The translations under genes and the position numbers were made by a program. Shown here piece by piece: positions 1 to 11,015 of a stretch of DNA of 64,000 nt. A model generated the notes under the pieces. The model made no database searches. It was not told where the DNA came from and saw only the letters and a program-made list of their open reading frames with translations. Within the stretch, counting starts at the first letter, position 1; every line of letters begins with the position of its first letter. Source of the stretch: Rhyzopertha dominica (lineage: Eukaryota; Arthropoda; Insecta; Coleoptera; Bostrichidae); NCBI GenBank assembly GCA_025024175.1, contig QCXZ01000064.1:54333325-54397324 (forward strand). The letters run 5' to 3'.

Positions 1-2209
1 CTATATCTTTTTTCAGCAATTTTCTTAAAGGTTCTGTTAAAATGCTTGAATTTGGAATAAACCTTGCTAAGTATTGTACCATACCTAGTAAACGTTCTAT
101 ATCTTTTTTGTTTTGTGGTGTTTGCAAATTTTTAATTGCCTCAATTTTCGATAAATCTGGTAAAACACCTTTATCTGTTATTCTGTGCCCCATGTATGCA
201 ATTTCTTGGAGACCAAATTTACATTTAAATTTGTTAAATTTTAAATTATGTTCTCGAGCAATTTTGAAAACCTTTACTAGTCGTTCATTGTGTTCTTTTA
301 AAGTAGAACCCCAAATAAGTATGTCATCTACATAGACATCTACCCCTTCTATTGAATCATACATTTGTTTAATTGTTTTTGTAAAAACTTCTGGAGCAGA
401 GCTTATACCGTATGGCATTCTTAAAAATTTGTACCTTCCAAATGGTGTATTAAATGTACACAGATCGGAACTAGTACTATCTAATTTAATTTGCCAAAAC
501 CCATTACTACAGTCAACTGTAGAGAAAAATTTTGCTCCACTTACCTTACTTATTATCTCGTCCATCGTGGGAATCTGGAAATGCTCTCTCTGAATTGCTT
601 TGTTTAAATTAGTCGGATCTAAACACAATCTCAAACTACCATCTTTTTTATGTACAATAACTAACGAATTAACCCATGGAGTAGGCGTTGTAACTTTTGA
701 AACTATACCTTCTGCTTCTAATGAGTTTAATTTATTTTTCAGTTGTTGATGAATTGCAAAAGGAACCTTTCTAGGTGGATGAATAACTGGTTTTACGTTA
801 GGATCTAATGCTATGTGGTAAGTATTGTTTAAACATCCTGTACCCTCAAAACAATCATTAAACTTTTTAATAATGTTCTGTAAACTATCAACATCAGATT
901 TATGGACTTGTACATTATTAATCGCATTTCTTTTTACTAAATTTAGCTTTATACATGCATCTAAACCTAGCAATGGACAATTTTTTGTATTTACTATGTG
1001 ATATTCAATAAACTCTTGTTTATTCCCGACTTGTGTTTTTATTTCACAACTACCTATCGTTTCTATNACCTTATCGTTATAACCTGTCAATTTACTTAAT
1101 GAAACTTTAAGCATGCCTGCCTTTTTTGATACTGCTAGCTTTTTAAATATCTCTAACGGTAATATATTTGCTTGAGCACCGGTATCTAATTTAAAGTAAA
1201 CATTAACGTTATTATCTAACATGCAATTCTGAACCCACGAAGCGTCAAACATATCTTGTTTGCTAACGTTACCTACAAAAAGTTGACTTGCTTTTTCTGT
1301 AAGTTCTTGTTCTTCTGTGCGGTCCACGATGCTCACTTTTCTTGTTCTGCAACACCTAGCATAATGTCCAATTTTCTTGCATTTGTTGCACCCCACGCTT
1401 CTCGCTGGACAGCTGGAGTTGTTGATGTGATTGCCACCACACCTGAAACAGCTACTCCTCGACAGTGTCTTGGGTACTGCTTGTGACTTCTGCGGAATGT
1501 TTCTGGGTTTTGCTGCTGCAACCGTATCCACTTCTTGAGTTTTCTGTCCCTCAATTGATTTCAACTGTTCTTTCGCCAATTCTGCTGCTTTGCAAACTTC
1601 AGTCGCCCTTTTGAGGTCCAGGTTGACCTCTCTAAACAGTCGATCCTTCAGGTTTTTGTCTTGGATACCCAATATTATTCTATCTCTTATTAGGCTATCA
1701 GTTAACGTTCCGAACTCACATGTGCCGCTCAAACGTCTCAGTTCATTCACGTATTCATCAATCCCTTCACTTGGTTTCATATCTCTTGTGAAGAATATGT
1801 ATCTTTCAAATGTCACATTCTTCTTTGGTATGAAGTAGTTGTTTAATTTGTTTATTATTTCAATGTACGAATTTCTATCTTCGGGTCTATCAAACTCCAA
1901 GTTATTGAAAATTTTTATGACTTTATCACCAACTACATTTAACAGCAATGCTGCTTTGTAAGCATCGGATTCATGTTCCATTCTAGAGGCCGTCAAATAA
2001 ATATTGAACTTCTGTTTGAAAAATTCCCAGTTCATGGCCAAATTGCCGTCTTCAAAACTCATTTCCTTGGGTATTTTCGCACCTGGATTTACTGAATTGT
2101 ATGGAACTTCCATTTTCACCTTTTGATTTACACTGGAACTGCTTTCCTGGCCTTCCATGTGTTTTTCTTGTACCACTGGTACGGCGTGCTTAACCTTACT
2201 TTTTGGCAT
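1..2209 (-). CDS. Ty3/Gypsy retrotransposon Gag-Pol polyprotein, 5' part (mag-like lineage)
   Basis: One reading frame stays open from an ATG at 2207-2209 to the window edge, more than 730 codons. The three landmarks I checked (start, zinc knuckles, RT motif) are in the same phase. It begins with a Gag-like region. Two zinc-knuckle clusters follow near 1330-1450 (CFRCGG..., then CNKCKKIGHYARCC). A retroviral-type aspartic protease core reads LDTGAQANIL near 1160-1190. Reverse transcriptase follows, with a KDGSLRLCLDPTNLNK block and the catalytic YVDDILIWGS near 310-335. RNase H and integrase would lie beyond the left edge. Gag and Pol in one frame and the RT wording match mag/K02A2.6-like elements. 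One N sits near 1066. The lack of frame damage suggests a recent insertion. Several short plus-strand frames here are shadows. Confidence 0.9.
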   Translation of the reverse strand, partial: MPKSKVKHAVPVVQEKHMEGQESSSSVNQKVKMEVPYNSVNPGAKIPKEMSFEDGNLAMNWEFFKQKFNIYLTASRMEHESDAYKAALLLNVVGDKVIKIFNNLEFDRPEDRNSYIEIINKLNNYFIPKKNVTFERYIFFTRDMKPSEGIDEYVNELRRLSGTCEFGTLTDSLIRDRIILGIQDKNLKDRLFREVNLDLKRATEVCKAAELAKEQLKSIEGQKTQEVDTVAAAKPRNIPQKSQAVPKTLSRSSCFRCGGNHINNSSCPARSVGCNKCKKIGHYARCCRTRKVSIVDRTEEQELTEKASQLFVGNVSKQDMFDASWVQNCMLDNNVNVYFKLDTGAQANILPLEIFKKLAVSKKAGMLKVSLSKLTGYNDKXIETIGSCEIKTQVGNKQEFIEYHIVNTKNCPLLGLDACIKLNLVKRNAINNVQVHKSDVDSLQNIIKKFNDCFEGTGCLNNTYHIALDPNVKPVIHPPRKVPFAIHQQLKNKLNSLEAEGIVSKVTTPTPWVNSLVIVHKKDGSLRLCLDPTNLNKAIQREHFQIPTMDEIISKVSGAKFFSTVDCSNGFWQIKLDSTSSDLCTFNTPFGRYKFLRMPYGISSAPEVFTKTIKQMYDSIEGVDVYVDDILIWGSTLKEHNERLVKVFKIAREHNLKFNKFKCKFGLQEIAYMGHRITDKGVLPDLSKIEAIKNLQTPQNKKDIERLLGMVQYLARFIPNSSILTEPLRKLLKKDI

Positions 2210-2247
2210 TACATGGTGTTTTTAATTGTTAATCAATAATCACATCT

Positions 2248-2272
2248 GATTATTGCCGTCCCGACTGCGCCA
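2248..2272 (-). promoter_or_regulatory. Retrotransposon primer-binding site
   Basis: On the minus strand the bases right after the LTR read TGGCGCAGTCGGGACGG. This has the TGG start and GTCGGGA-like core expected where a tRNA 3' end primes minus-strand DNA synthesis in Gypsy elements. It lies between the LTR end and the Gag start. Which tRNA is used was not determined. Confidence 0.65.
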
Positions 2273-2403
2273 TGTCTCACTGTTATTAATTAGGACACAG
2301 ATTACTTGTGAATAATTGTATATTTAATGATATAAATACAGAACGTGGTAACACCAATAAACATCATATTTCTAGCATCTAATAATGGTGCCAACCTTAC
2401 ACA
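2273..2403 (-). repeat. 5' LTR of the Gypsy element
   Basis: The segment starts TGT and ends ACA in plus orientation and abuts the primer-binding site, as an LTR should. The outer border is uncertain by a few bases because the flank reads ACACACA. At about 130 bp it is short, which suits mag-like elements. The partner LTR is outside the window, so identity and target duplication cannot be checked. Confidence 0.55.
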
Positions 2404-2439
2404 CAACTTGGTAACTTAAGTATTGCCACCCTGACAAGG

Positions 2440-4800
2440 CTATTAAGCCCGTCAATGTTGAAGCTTTTGGGAGAGATTAACTCAAAAGCCAAGGAATTTG
2501 GAGAGCATATTAAAGAGGAACTAAAGGATTGGAAAAAACTGCATCGGATCTTAAGAGACAGCCTCTTAAGTCAATAGAAGTTGAGAAGACTTTTCAGAAA
2601 CATTTAAACTTAAAGAGTCCCTCTCAACATACCTACAGGTGTCTGGAGGAACAACAGAAGCAGCAACGGCGAACCGACTTCAATAAATCGAACTACCGAT
2701 GTCCAGCTCATCCACACATCCGAGAGACATTAAACCTTAGTGTAAGCAAAATTGCGGGTACTTCAAGATTGTTTATAAACAAATGGAGAGAAAATAATTA
2801 TGACCCTGTTGTTTTGCCTTACGTAAAAGGGTATCAAATTCCTTTTCATACCATAGTGTATCAAAGGGTGCCACCTTCAGAAAATAATTGTATAAAAAAG
2901 GATTTTGAAAATGTTTTTATCGAAAGGTTGAAAGAATTAAGTGCGATTGAAAAATGTTAATACTGTGAAGCTCAATATGTTTCAAATACTTTTTTTTTCT
3001 GGTTCCTAAACTCAATGGCTCACACAGATTAATTCTAAACCTAAAGCAGTTAAATAAATTAGGTATTCATACATAAAATGGAAGATAAGAATGTTGAGAT
3101 GAAACTGTTATCAAACAGTTGTTTTATGGCTCTAATTGACTTAAAGGATGCCTAACATTTACTCTCTTTTGCACCTGAGAATCGACAGTACTTGAGATTC
3201 TTATTTAATGGGCAATTATATCAATTCACTGTAGTTCTATTTGAACTTTGTTCAGCACCCTCATTATTTACGAAACTAGTATAACCAGTTATGGCTTGTT
3301 TGCATAAAAAAGAGAGGTTTGTTAGTAAACTATTTCGATGATTTCCTATTAATAGGCAATTATTTTGATGACTGTTTACACATATAGTTGGTCTTTTAGT
3401 GTCTGCATGCCCTGCTGTAGCTTACAGTACACTATATACAAAACTTTAGAACGTGAAAAAGAATTGGATTTATGCTTCGTATATAAGCTCTTTAGGAAAT
3501 AAAGAATCATACTGTGAATCACGTATATTAGCTCCTGAGTCAGAGTGGGAACTAGCAGGTTATGCTGCTCTAAAGATAGTAGCTACATTGGGAATGGCAG
3601 AAGTAGATTTGTTTGCAACCAGAAATAATAAAAAGGCTTAATTTTTTATTCTTCATTAAGGGACCCAGAGGCATCAGTAATTGATGTTTCTACAATAAAA
3701 TGGACATGATGTAGATTTTACGTTTTTCCACAATTTTCAATGGTTCTAAGAGGTTTTAAAAATCGCACATGACCACGCAGAGGGTGTAGTAGTAGTTCCA
3801 CACTGGCCAACACAGCCATGGTTTCCTTTATTTATATCAATGCCTATCAAACAGCCAATCTTTTTTAGTCCAAATATAAAAATCAACCCCTTCCAGATCA
3901 CACCACCATCTGTGGAGTAGGTTTTCCCTAGTGGCGGGGTATTTGTCAACCAACCGAAATGAGAAGAGCTAAAAGAAGCGATACACTTGCTTATGTCATC
4001 CATTACAGATTCAGCTCTTAAACAATGCAATACAAAATTGAAAAAGTGGTGGAAAAATTTCCAACAACATGGCAATGGCTCGTTGAAGGTGCTCTACTCT
4101 TTTTAAATAGATTGTTTGCAGACGGTGCTTCATTTGGCACGATAAATTCTGCAAGGTCTGCTTTGTCTTTAATTTCAACACCTGAAATATCTTCGGACTT
4201 TCGAATTAAGAGATTGTTAAAAGAGTACAACATTAATTTGAAACCTAGTAAAGCCAGGTGCAAATCAACTTGGAATGCAAGTGTTGTCTTAGATTATTTT
4301 TCCAAATTTTACCCAAATTGTGATTTATCGTTAGAAAAACTAACAAAAAAAATAGTGGTTTCCTTAGCATTAATTGCTGGTTATAGGATATAAACTTTAT
4401 CATTAATAAATATTTATGACATTTTCCAAACAGAGTCGGGATTTCAAGTACGAATTTCTGAGAGGATCAAAACATCGAGAAAAAATTGTAATAAACCTGT
4501 TTTTTGTTATTCCGTTCTATGAAAATAACCTTCAGGTTTATTTGGCAAAAAGGAAACATTTACGAGCTTCAAATATAAGTAAATTATTTTTGTGCTATAA
4601 AAAACTTATTAAAGTAGTGACTACTGCTACTGTAAGTAGATGGATAAAAGTTGTTTTAGCGGATAGTAGGGTAAGTACCTCAATCCTTTCTGCTTATAGC
4701 ACACCTCATGCTTCGACGTCGATAGCAAGTAGAAAAGGTGTAAGTTGGGACGTCATTAGGAATTATGCAGGTGGGTAACAAAGATCAAATACATTTACGA
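2440..4800 (+). pseudogene. Decayed DIRS-type retrotransposon (RT, RNase H, tyrosine recombinase)
   Basis: The frame at 2529-2960 has the pre-RT segment typical of DIRS elements (LFINKWRENNY, then VKGYQIPF). RT remains at 3130-3355 include a palm block LIDLKDA, the block QYLRFLFNGQLYQF and a catalytic-site relic NYFDDFLLI, broken by stops. RNase H follows at 3453-3641 (ESEWELAGYA and VDLFATRNN). A tyrosine recombinase runs from 4025 to 4775 with a frame change near 4390, and contains LALIAGYRI, ISRWIK-like and STPHAST blocks. In active relatives the last motif normally reads STRHAS, so the catalytic arginine appears replaced. The order RT, RNase H, tyrosine recombinase separates DIRS from LTR elements. 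It is inactive and lies beside the Gypsy insertion. Confidence 0.82.
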
Positions 4801-5140
4801 AGGTGAATGCTTTCAGCAAATTTTGAGATTCTTCGTGTTTGACAAAGATTACAGGTGTAATCGAAACGTCAGGCTTATAACTTTTTGTCAGTGTTTTCAA
4901 GAGACAGCGATCTTTGCGAGAAAATATTATCCTATCAAATACATTTGCTTCATTTTATAATAGACCTTTATTGTGTAAGAAAAGGCGTGTTCGTTAACGC
5001 TAAGTTTTTCTGTTTCTTTTTATACGATTGAATTTAGATTAAGTTCTTTCATTATGTTATTCTTGCTTAATAAGGTTTTGCTTAAATATTTTATAAATAA
5101 TATGTTAAGTAAACCAGAACGTCGCAACCCTTTAAACATC

Positions 5141-5485
5141 TACAGTTATAATCATTGAGGGCGAAGTGCAAATATAATTATAAGATCAAACGAACTTACC
5201 TAAGTGATGTTCGATCTTAATTATATGTTGCACTTCGCCCGAGATGATCAAACCCCCCCAACCCAAAGCTCAACACCCTGATCATCCAGGTTGCGCCGTA
5301 AGAGCGAGTGATGTAGAGGTTGGTAGTCATGGCGGCAAGTTATGAAGTGCGGGAAATTTGAATGCTTTAAATACTGTGATATCAGTACAGAAATGGGTGT
5401 ACTACAGTTATAATCATCTCGGGCGAAGTGCAACATATAATTAAGATCGAACATCACTTAGGTAAGTTCGTTTGATCTTATAATT
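5141..5485. repeat. DIRS-element end: 73-bp perfect inverted repeat plus direct copies
   Basis: Bases 5176-5248 and 5413-5485 are exact reverse complements over 73 bp, separated by 164 bp. A shorter motif (CAGTTATAATCAT, then GGGCGAAGTGCAA) also occurs directly repeated at 5142-5170 and 5403-5432. The block lies about 400 bp after the tyrosine-recombinase frame and so fits the terminal and internal complementary repeats of a DIRS element. The arm contains AGGTAAGT, a consensus splice donor, on the plus strand of the right arm. Confidence 0.75.
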
Positions 5486-6018
5486 TTATGACTGAGTATT
5501 TTAATAAGATGTTTGTTCTGTTTGGTTAGTTTTTAGTTTGTTTTTTTTTCTGATAATGTTACCCACTGTAGATGATTTGTGGCAAGGCTTGGCTAAATAC
5601 ATCAAATTTTAACTACACTTCTGACGGTAATAAATATGCAAAGTAGTAAAGCTTTTTCAGTAATCGTGTAATTTAAGGTATCCTGATGAAGGCAGCAACT
5701 GTTTGATTTATAAATATGCACTCAAACTTTTGTAGTACTTATATATTTATGAAAGACACTGGTACATTTCAAACAGCAACTTTATTAAACCATTTTTTCA
5801 GTTGTTATTAATGCCTGCTTGAAATTACAATAGACAGTGATTTGCTATTAGTTTTAGTACTTATAAGAGCTAAACAGACAAAAATACTTGAATAGCATAT
5901 TCTCCTGTATTTGGAAATAATCTAAAACAACCCCAAACAATTTTCCAGCGGGTGGCACAAAATTAAACAACAAAATTTCACTAACGTGTTATTCAACACG
6001 TACTACAAATAAACTTAC
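5486..6018. other. AT-rich non-coding stretch
   Basis: No frame or family is recognised. On the minus strand it would be intron (or 3' flank) downstream of the exon ending at 6019. A minus-strand AATAAA lies near 5783, so an alternative 3' end is possible. Confidence 0.4.
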
Positions 6019-9000
6019 AGGAAATCAAGTGCCCCCCGAAGTCTAGAAAATCATTCGGGGGGCAAATCGAGTTTTCCGAATACTCGTACTGCTCTGCCGC
6101 TTGCAATTCGAGTTCGCGTATAAAATTTTCGTTCGAGGAACGGTACTGTTCCAAGGCCTGCTTTTCCAAGTCCTCCGAGACGGAACTGCAGACTGGTTTC
6201 ACTGTCGTGTCTTTCTTTATTTCGGAAAAGGTTTCACGCCTGATTTCCAAGTGTGAAGTCAACACTTTAGTCCCCACGGAACCGTTTTCGTTCTTTGTCT
6301 CTTCCGATTTTTCTTTGCCGTCTTTGTACGACGACTTAATGGCAGTCTGTTGTGGTCTTTTAACTTTGTTATTGGATCTTCCGTAATCGTTGTACTGTTG
6401 TGTGCTCTGACTACTTCTGTAGATGTTTGGATTTGACGGAATCCACTGCTGAGGGGGAGTGCTCGGTGGTGGCATGTGATATGTCTGAGGCGAGGGAGGC
6501 TTTAGAAACGTCGACCATCTCTGCCCGCTTCTGAAGTTTTGAGGTGACGACATATAAACAATCGGTGGCGGACTGTTAACGGGATAATACATCTGAGTGC
6601 TTTGCTGATGAACCACCCAGAGTGGCTGGTTTATGTGAACAGGATTGGCGGTTTGCCTGAATAAACTTGGAGCTGGGCAGTTAGAGTTTTGTGTGTTTAT
6701 GTAGAAATTATTGTTTGTGTAAGTGCTTAAATAGGAATTATTGGAACACATATTAATAAAGTAATTGGTATTGTAACTGTTTATCGGATTAACATTTGCA
6801 CTGTAAGGACAACTTAGTAGTGTATTACTGGAGATATACACAGAACTGGAGGTTTTACTACTGTTCATGTGTAAATTTTGATTTGGATATGTATTTGTTG
6901 GTAATTTCAAGCAACTTTCTGAACTTCTAAGAGGTCTTGTGGCCTCGGTGCTTTTTTGAGCGGCGGTAAGGCTTTGGTAACTATACGACTGTGTTTTTGA
7001 ACATGACGTCGAACATTGAAGATTTTTTTGCAACACTGATGTTTTGATTGATACAGAGTCACTAGCTGATGATTTTACAGAAGACGATTGCTTAATGACT
7101 GAAATTGGTTCTAAAGCTAGGGATGTGTGGTCAGAGTTTCGTTGTTCTATTTTGGGTGGGGTCTTTGTTGCTGACAGACCCTGCAGTACTGCAGAATATA
7201 ACCTCCTTCCTCCATACATCACTGATTCCTCTTTCTTTTGAACTTCCTCCTTCGGAGTGGCAGAGCTATTCTTACATACACCCTCATTTAAAACCCAATT
7301 TTCAAGGGCAACAAAAGAACTAGTAAGATTCTGTAACAAGAGTGGATAAGTGGTCAGATAAAAACAAAACCAATTTTTTACCTCTAGGCTCTCCAAGTCG
7401 TTTACTTTATTATCAGCTGAATTGTGACTAGTGCATTCGATTTTAAGCAAGTTTGGTATGTTTCTGACATTTTTTACGTTTTCAAAAACAAAGTAGTTTC
7501 CCAATGGGGATTTGAATATGTTGAATTTTTTTTCCTTACTAAACATACGTGGCATCTCTTCCACGTCACTATCAATAAATCTCGAGTTAGAGTTCCACAG
7601 CTTTTTAATCCTATCTGTAAAAACGTACGTTAACAAAAGTTTAAAAGTAATAATCTAAGATGTATCAATGATAAATGTGAAATATATCAAAACGCATATA
7701 ATGACGTTTTTATAGGTAAAACATGATAGTGCTACAAAATGCCATAGAAAATTTCAAGTGTTTAACTTAACGAATTATCGAAAATATATATTTTGCAATT
7801 TTTATGTTGCTATCTTATAAACTGTTGCAATACCAGTCTTATTTCAGAAAGCAAACACTTCTTTTATCCCTTTCTGATATGCAGGGTCCGCCACCTAAAA
7901 CTCCCCAGGCTCGTATTTTGTTTATTTTTTTTAAGTAGGTACAAGGGTACAACTTTAAGTTATATGTCAAATTATAGGTCCTTTTAAACTCTTTAAAAAT
8001 AGCATAGTGGGTGTCCAAAAAATATTGCAGATTATCATATTTTGCAAATAAAGTTAATTTTTGTAAATATTCTTTAACCTTACCCTGTATAATAAATATT
8101 GCGTCATAGTTGAATGCCAACTTTTGTCATCTTCAAGAAACCCTGTGATGAGGCTAGTTTGGTTTTCTACATCACGCACTAGCCTCATCGCAGGGTTTCG
8201 TTTTCTAGCCTTTCTCTCTATAGAACGAACTTTGTACTTGATTTAAAAGTTTTTCCAAATTTTAGAGTTTTATGTGCAGCGATGGGTATGTAGGCATAAT
8301 TTCTAACGTAATATTATTATTATACAGGGTAAGGTTTAATATATTTACAAAAATTAACTTTATTTGCAAAATATCATAATCTACAAAAAAAATTTTTAGA
8401 CACTAACATGCTATTTTTAAAGAGTTCAAAAAGACCTCCAATTTGACATACAAGACAACTGCATGTCAACCTGGGAGTCTGATTAACCACACTTTGTGCA
8501 AGTGGACCAAGTGGCTATGAGAAAATAACATGTTTGAATGAATTAAGTGTAATTCAATCGATATTAATCTGTTAAAAAATAATTTTTCGAAGAAAGAGCT
8601 TTTTGGTAGCGCTTTGGACAAGTAAAATTTATGGAATTCGGATTTCTAAAGGATGCCAACTAGAGCAGAAATTTTTAGTCAACTGCCTGAGCACTTCCTT
8701 AAAACAGGAAGCATCAACTACAAAAGAATCGAGGAAAATTAATAATTAACAATTAACAAAAATTAACAAAATTGAAATATTAGTCAGGATTACTTTAGTT
8801 GGACCAGACTATGAGTAAAAATGATTTTCAGCACAGAACATATTTTGTACATGAGCACGATTTCTCTTACGAGAAAATCCATAGCTTCCATTATTACTCT
8901 GTCAAAAATTAAAAAATGTTCAATTAGCGTTTGAGGAGCAATTATTGGAGAATATGTAGTAGTCCCTATTTCAAGCACAAAACATTTAATTTAAACAGTA

Positions 9001-11015
9001 TGGAGCTCCAGCTCATTTTTCACAACAAACTAGAGCTCTGGTGGACGAAGCATTGATAAAAATTGATAAAATTGATAAATTGGGAGTGATGGAACAGTTA
9101 GATGGCCTACAAGGTCCCCTACCTAACAAAACTTGATTAGTTTCTATAGAAGTATGTAAAGATCTTGTTTATAAGGAATCTCTAACAAATAAATACAAAA
9201 TGTATATGAAATAAAAAAATATAACATCGTAACACTTATTTTGGTCACCCTGCCTTAAGGTGGTAGAATATCCCCTATTTCCGGGGACCATCCACATATC
9301 GCTAGTTTAGTCCTCGATTACTAAACATCAACTGAATGTACTCGATATTCCCTAACTACAAACATTGTATTTGAAAAAAGTTTGCAAATATTTTATACAT
9401 AAAATTATTTCATTTTTAATGTCTTGTTTTGTAGCATATGGCACAAAACAGAATCTCAAATTATGTTATTAACTATTAAGTAAAATATTGGCATTAGTAG
9501 CGAATAGTGACTAAATATGCAGTAATTAAAACAAGCTATAAAATTTATTTATTTAAGAAATGTAAAAATATAATCGATTATGTTGAAAATGCTGCAGAAA
9601 AAATTAATATATCTAACTTGAGTATACTTTCTGTGTCCTGGATTAAATTCTGAAAATCCGGACACCCTACCATGCATATTATGTGAAAATACGTTCTTGA
9701 AATATGCCCTTATACAGAATAAGTCTGCATATGAAAGAAATCCCACATAAGTTACGGAAGCTTAAAGGACCCTGTATATAAGTCTGTCTATGGTAGACCA
9801 TTTTTTTAATGTGGCCATATTACAACAAAAATGTATAATAATAAATTCTTCAAAACTTTTCAGTAGTAACGTGTAGAATAATTATGCAAGTAAGAATTTG
9901 TGCAATTTATTATTTAAATATATGATTCCCTACTAGAAATTAACAAATCGATACTTTTAAACTGATATTTACAGTCATGAATCTACATTTAGATTAATAA
10001 AATGAAAATCCATTTAAAGGTTCTAAATCATTTTGCGTCTTGTTGCTAAAAACGTTAAAATTGCCAACTTTTAACAACTACTGTTCACAAAAATATACCA
10101 TTAGAGAAAAGTTAAGAATACTTGATCTAAAATTTTATGGTCATTAAATGACTTGGAATTAATTTAAAATGCAGCACAACCATTGGTTATAAATGGATTA
10201 ATTTTATTATTATTATACTAAAAACGTTTTGATTTTGGCATTTCACTTCATCAATATTTGCAGACCTTTATACAGTATATTTAAGGTCTTAACATGTGTT
10301 ATCTGTTTATCTATGTGTATAACAAGTAATTATTGTACCTGAGTTAATCCGCATGTCAGTAACTGTATTCTCTAAACCAATAATCTTCGATACAGAACCT
10401 GAATTGATTTGCTCCTCATCCTGAAGCTGTGTATATCGATATTTTCCAGGCGTCCTTTCAGTGTTGTTATAAATCAGTGGATGTATCTGATGAAAAACTT
10501 CATCCGTTGAACAGGCTTGGTTTGGACTTGTATCACGCTCATCCAAATGATCAAGTTCCTCTATTCCTATTGGGGATAAGAGATCAAAGTCATGAGAGTA
10601 TGTCAGCCATATGAACAACTGTTCCGTCTCAGGCAACATCCATGGTTCTCTTATTGAGTTATAACTATATGTACAAGGATAGTAAAATACTATATCTGTC
10701 AAGCTGGGTGAATAACAAAGTTCTCTGGATTCATTATACTCGTAGTTTCCATACTGTGCTAATTTACTATTTGGTATGCTGTCCTGCACTGTTCGTCTTT
10801 TAATCGGCACTTTTAGAAAAGCATCTTGTAATTTAGTCTCTCTTGCAAGAAGTTCCTGTCAATTGACAATTTATTAGACTTTATATGCATTCAGAATGAT
10901 TGCACTCAACCTGATTCGCTCGTTGATACAACTGAAAGCTAGAATTCCATGTTTTGTCTGAATAAAATTCAACATTCTCATATGCTGCTTTGAGACGTTT
11001 TTGAATTTTACTCAT
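6019..11015 (-). CDS. Unrecognised multi-exon gene, at least 739 residues
   Basis: Three minus-strand exons join in agreeing phase: 10911-11015 (ATG at 11013-11015, 35 codons, GT donor GTTGAG), 10339-10855 (acceptor TTGACAG, phase-1 donor GTACAA) and 6019-7614 (acceptor TTTTTACAG, phase-1 donor GTAAGT). An in-frame stop lies upstream of the ATG and no other in-frame ATG lies between, which fixes the start if no 5' exon is missing. The N-terminal 70 residues are charged and probably helical (MSKIQKRLKAAYENVEFYSD). The large exon starts with a compact part (KLWNSNSRFIDSDVEEMP). It continues into a long low-complexity stretch rich in Ser, Asn, Gln, Tyr and Pro, and ends with two related helices (EKQALEQYRSS and LELQAAEQYEYS) before PPNDFLDFGG. 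The next exon was not found; it is left of the DIRS/Gypsy insertions or outside the window. Linking the large exon to the first two is inferred from strand, order and phase. I do not recognise the family. Confidence 0.62.
7960..8465. repeat. Foldback element with a central hairpin
   Basis: About 135 bp at 7960-8095 reappears inverted at 8329-8465, at roughly 85% identity by eye. Shared landmarks are TACAGGGTAAGGTT, TTTACAAAAATTAACTTTAT and GCTATTTTTAAAGAGTT. In the middle, 8138-8158 and 8178-8198 form a 21-bp stem with one G-U pair and a 19-nt loop. It lies in the intron of the unrecognised gene between the exons at 7614 and 10339. No transposase is seen, so it is probably a non-autonomous foldback or MITE-like element. 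Confidence 0.7.
8998..9115 (+). pseudogene. Fragment of a Tc1/mariner-like transposase
   Basis: The plus strand reads YGAPAHFSQQTRALVDEAL. This resembles the segment around the second catalytic Asp (usually QQDGAPAHF) of DDE transposases, with the Asp codon lost. Only this short piece is legible; the rest between 8466 and 9300 is too decayed to read. It lies within the same intron. Confidence 0.45.

Noticed and set aside
7044..7323. Plus-strand frames within 6019-7614
   Set aside because: They are shadows of the better supported minus-strand exon with its flanking splice sites.
10429..10614. Plus-strand frame of 61 codons
   Set aside because: Antisense to exon 2 of the unrecognised gene.
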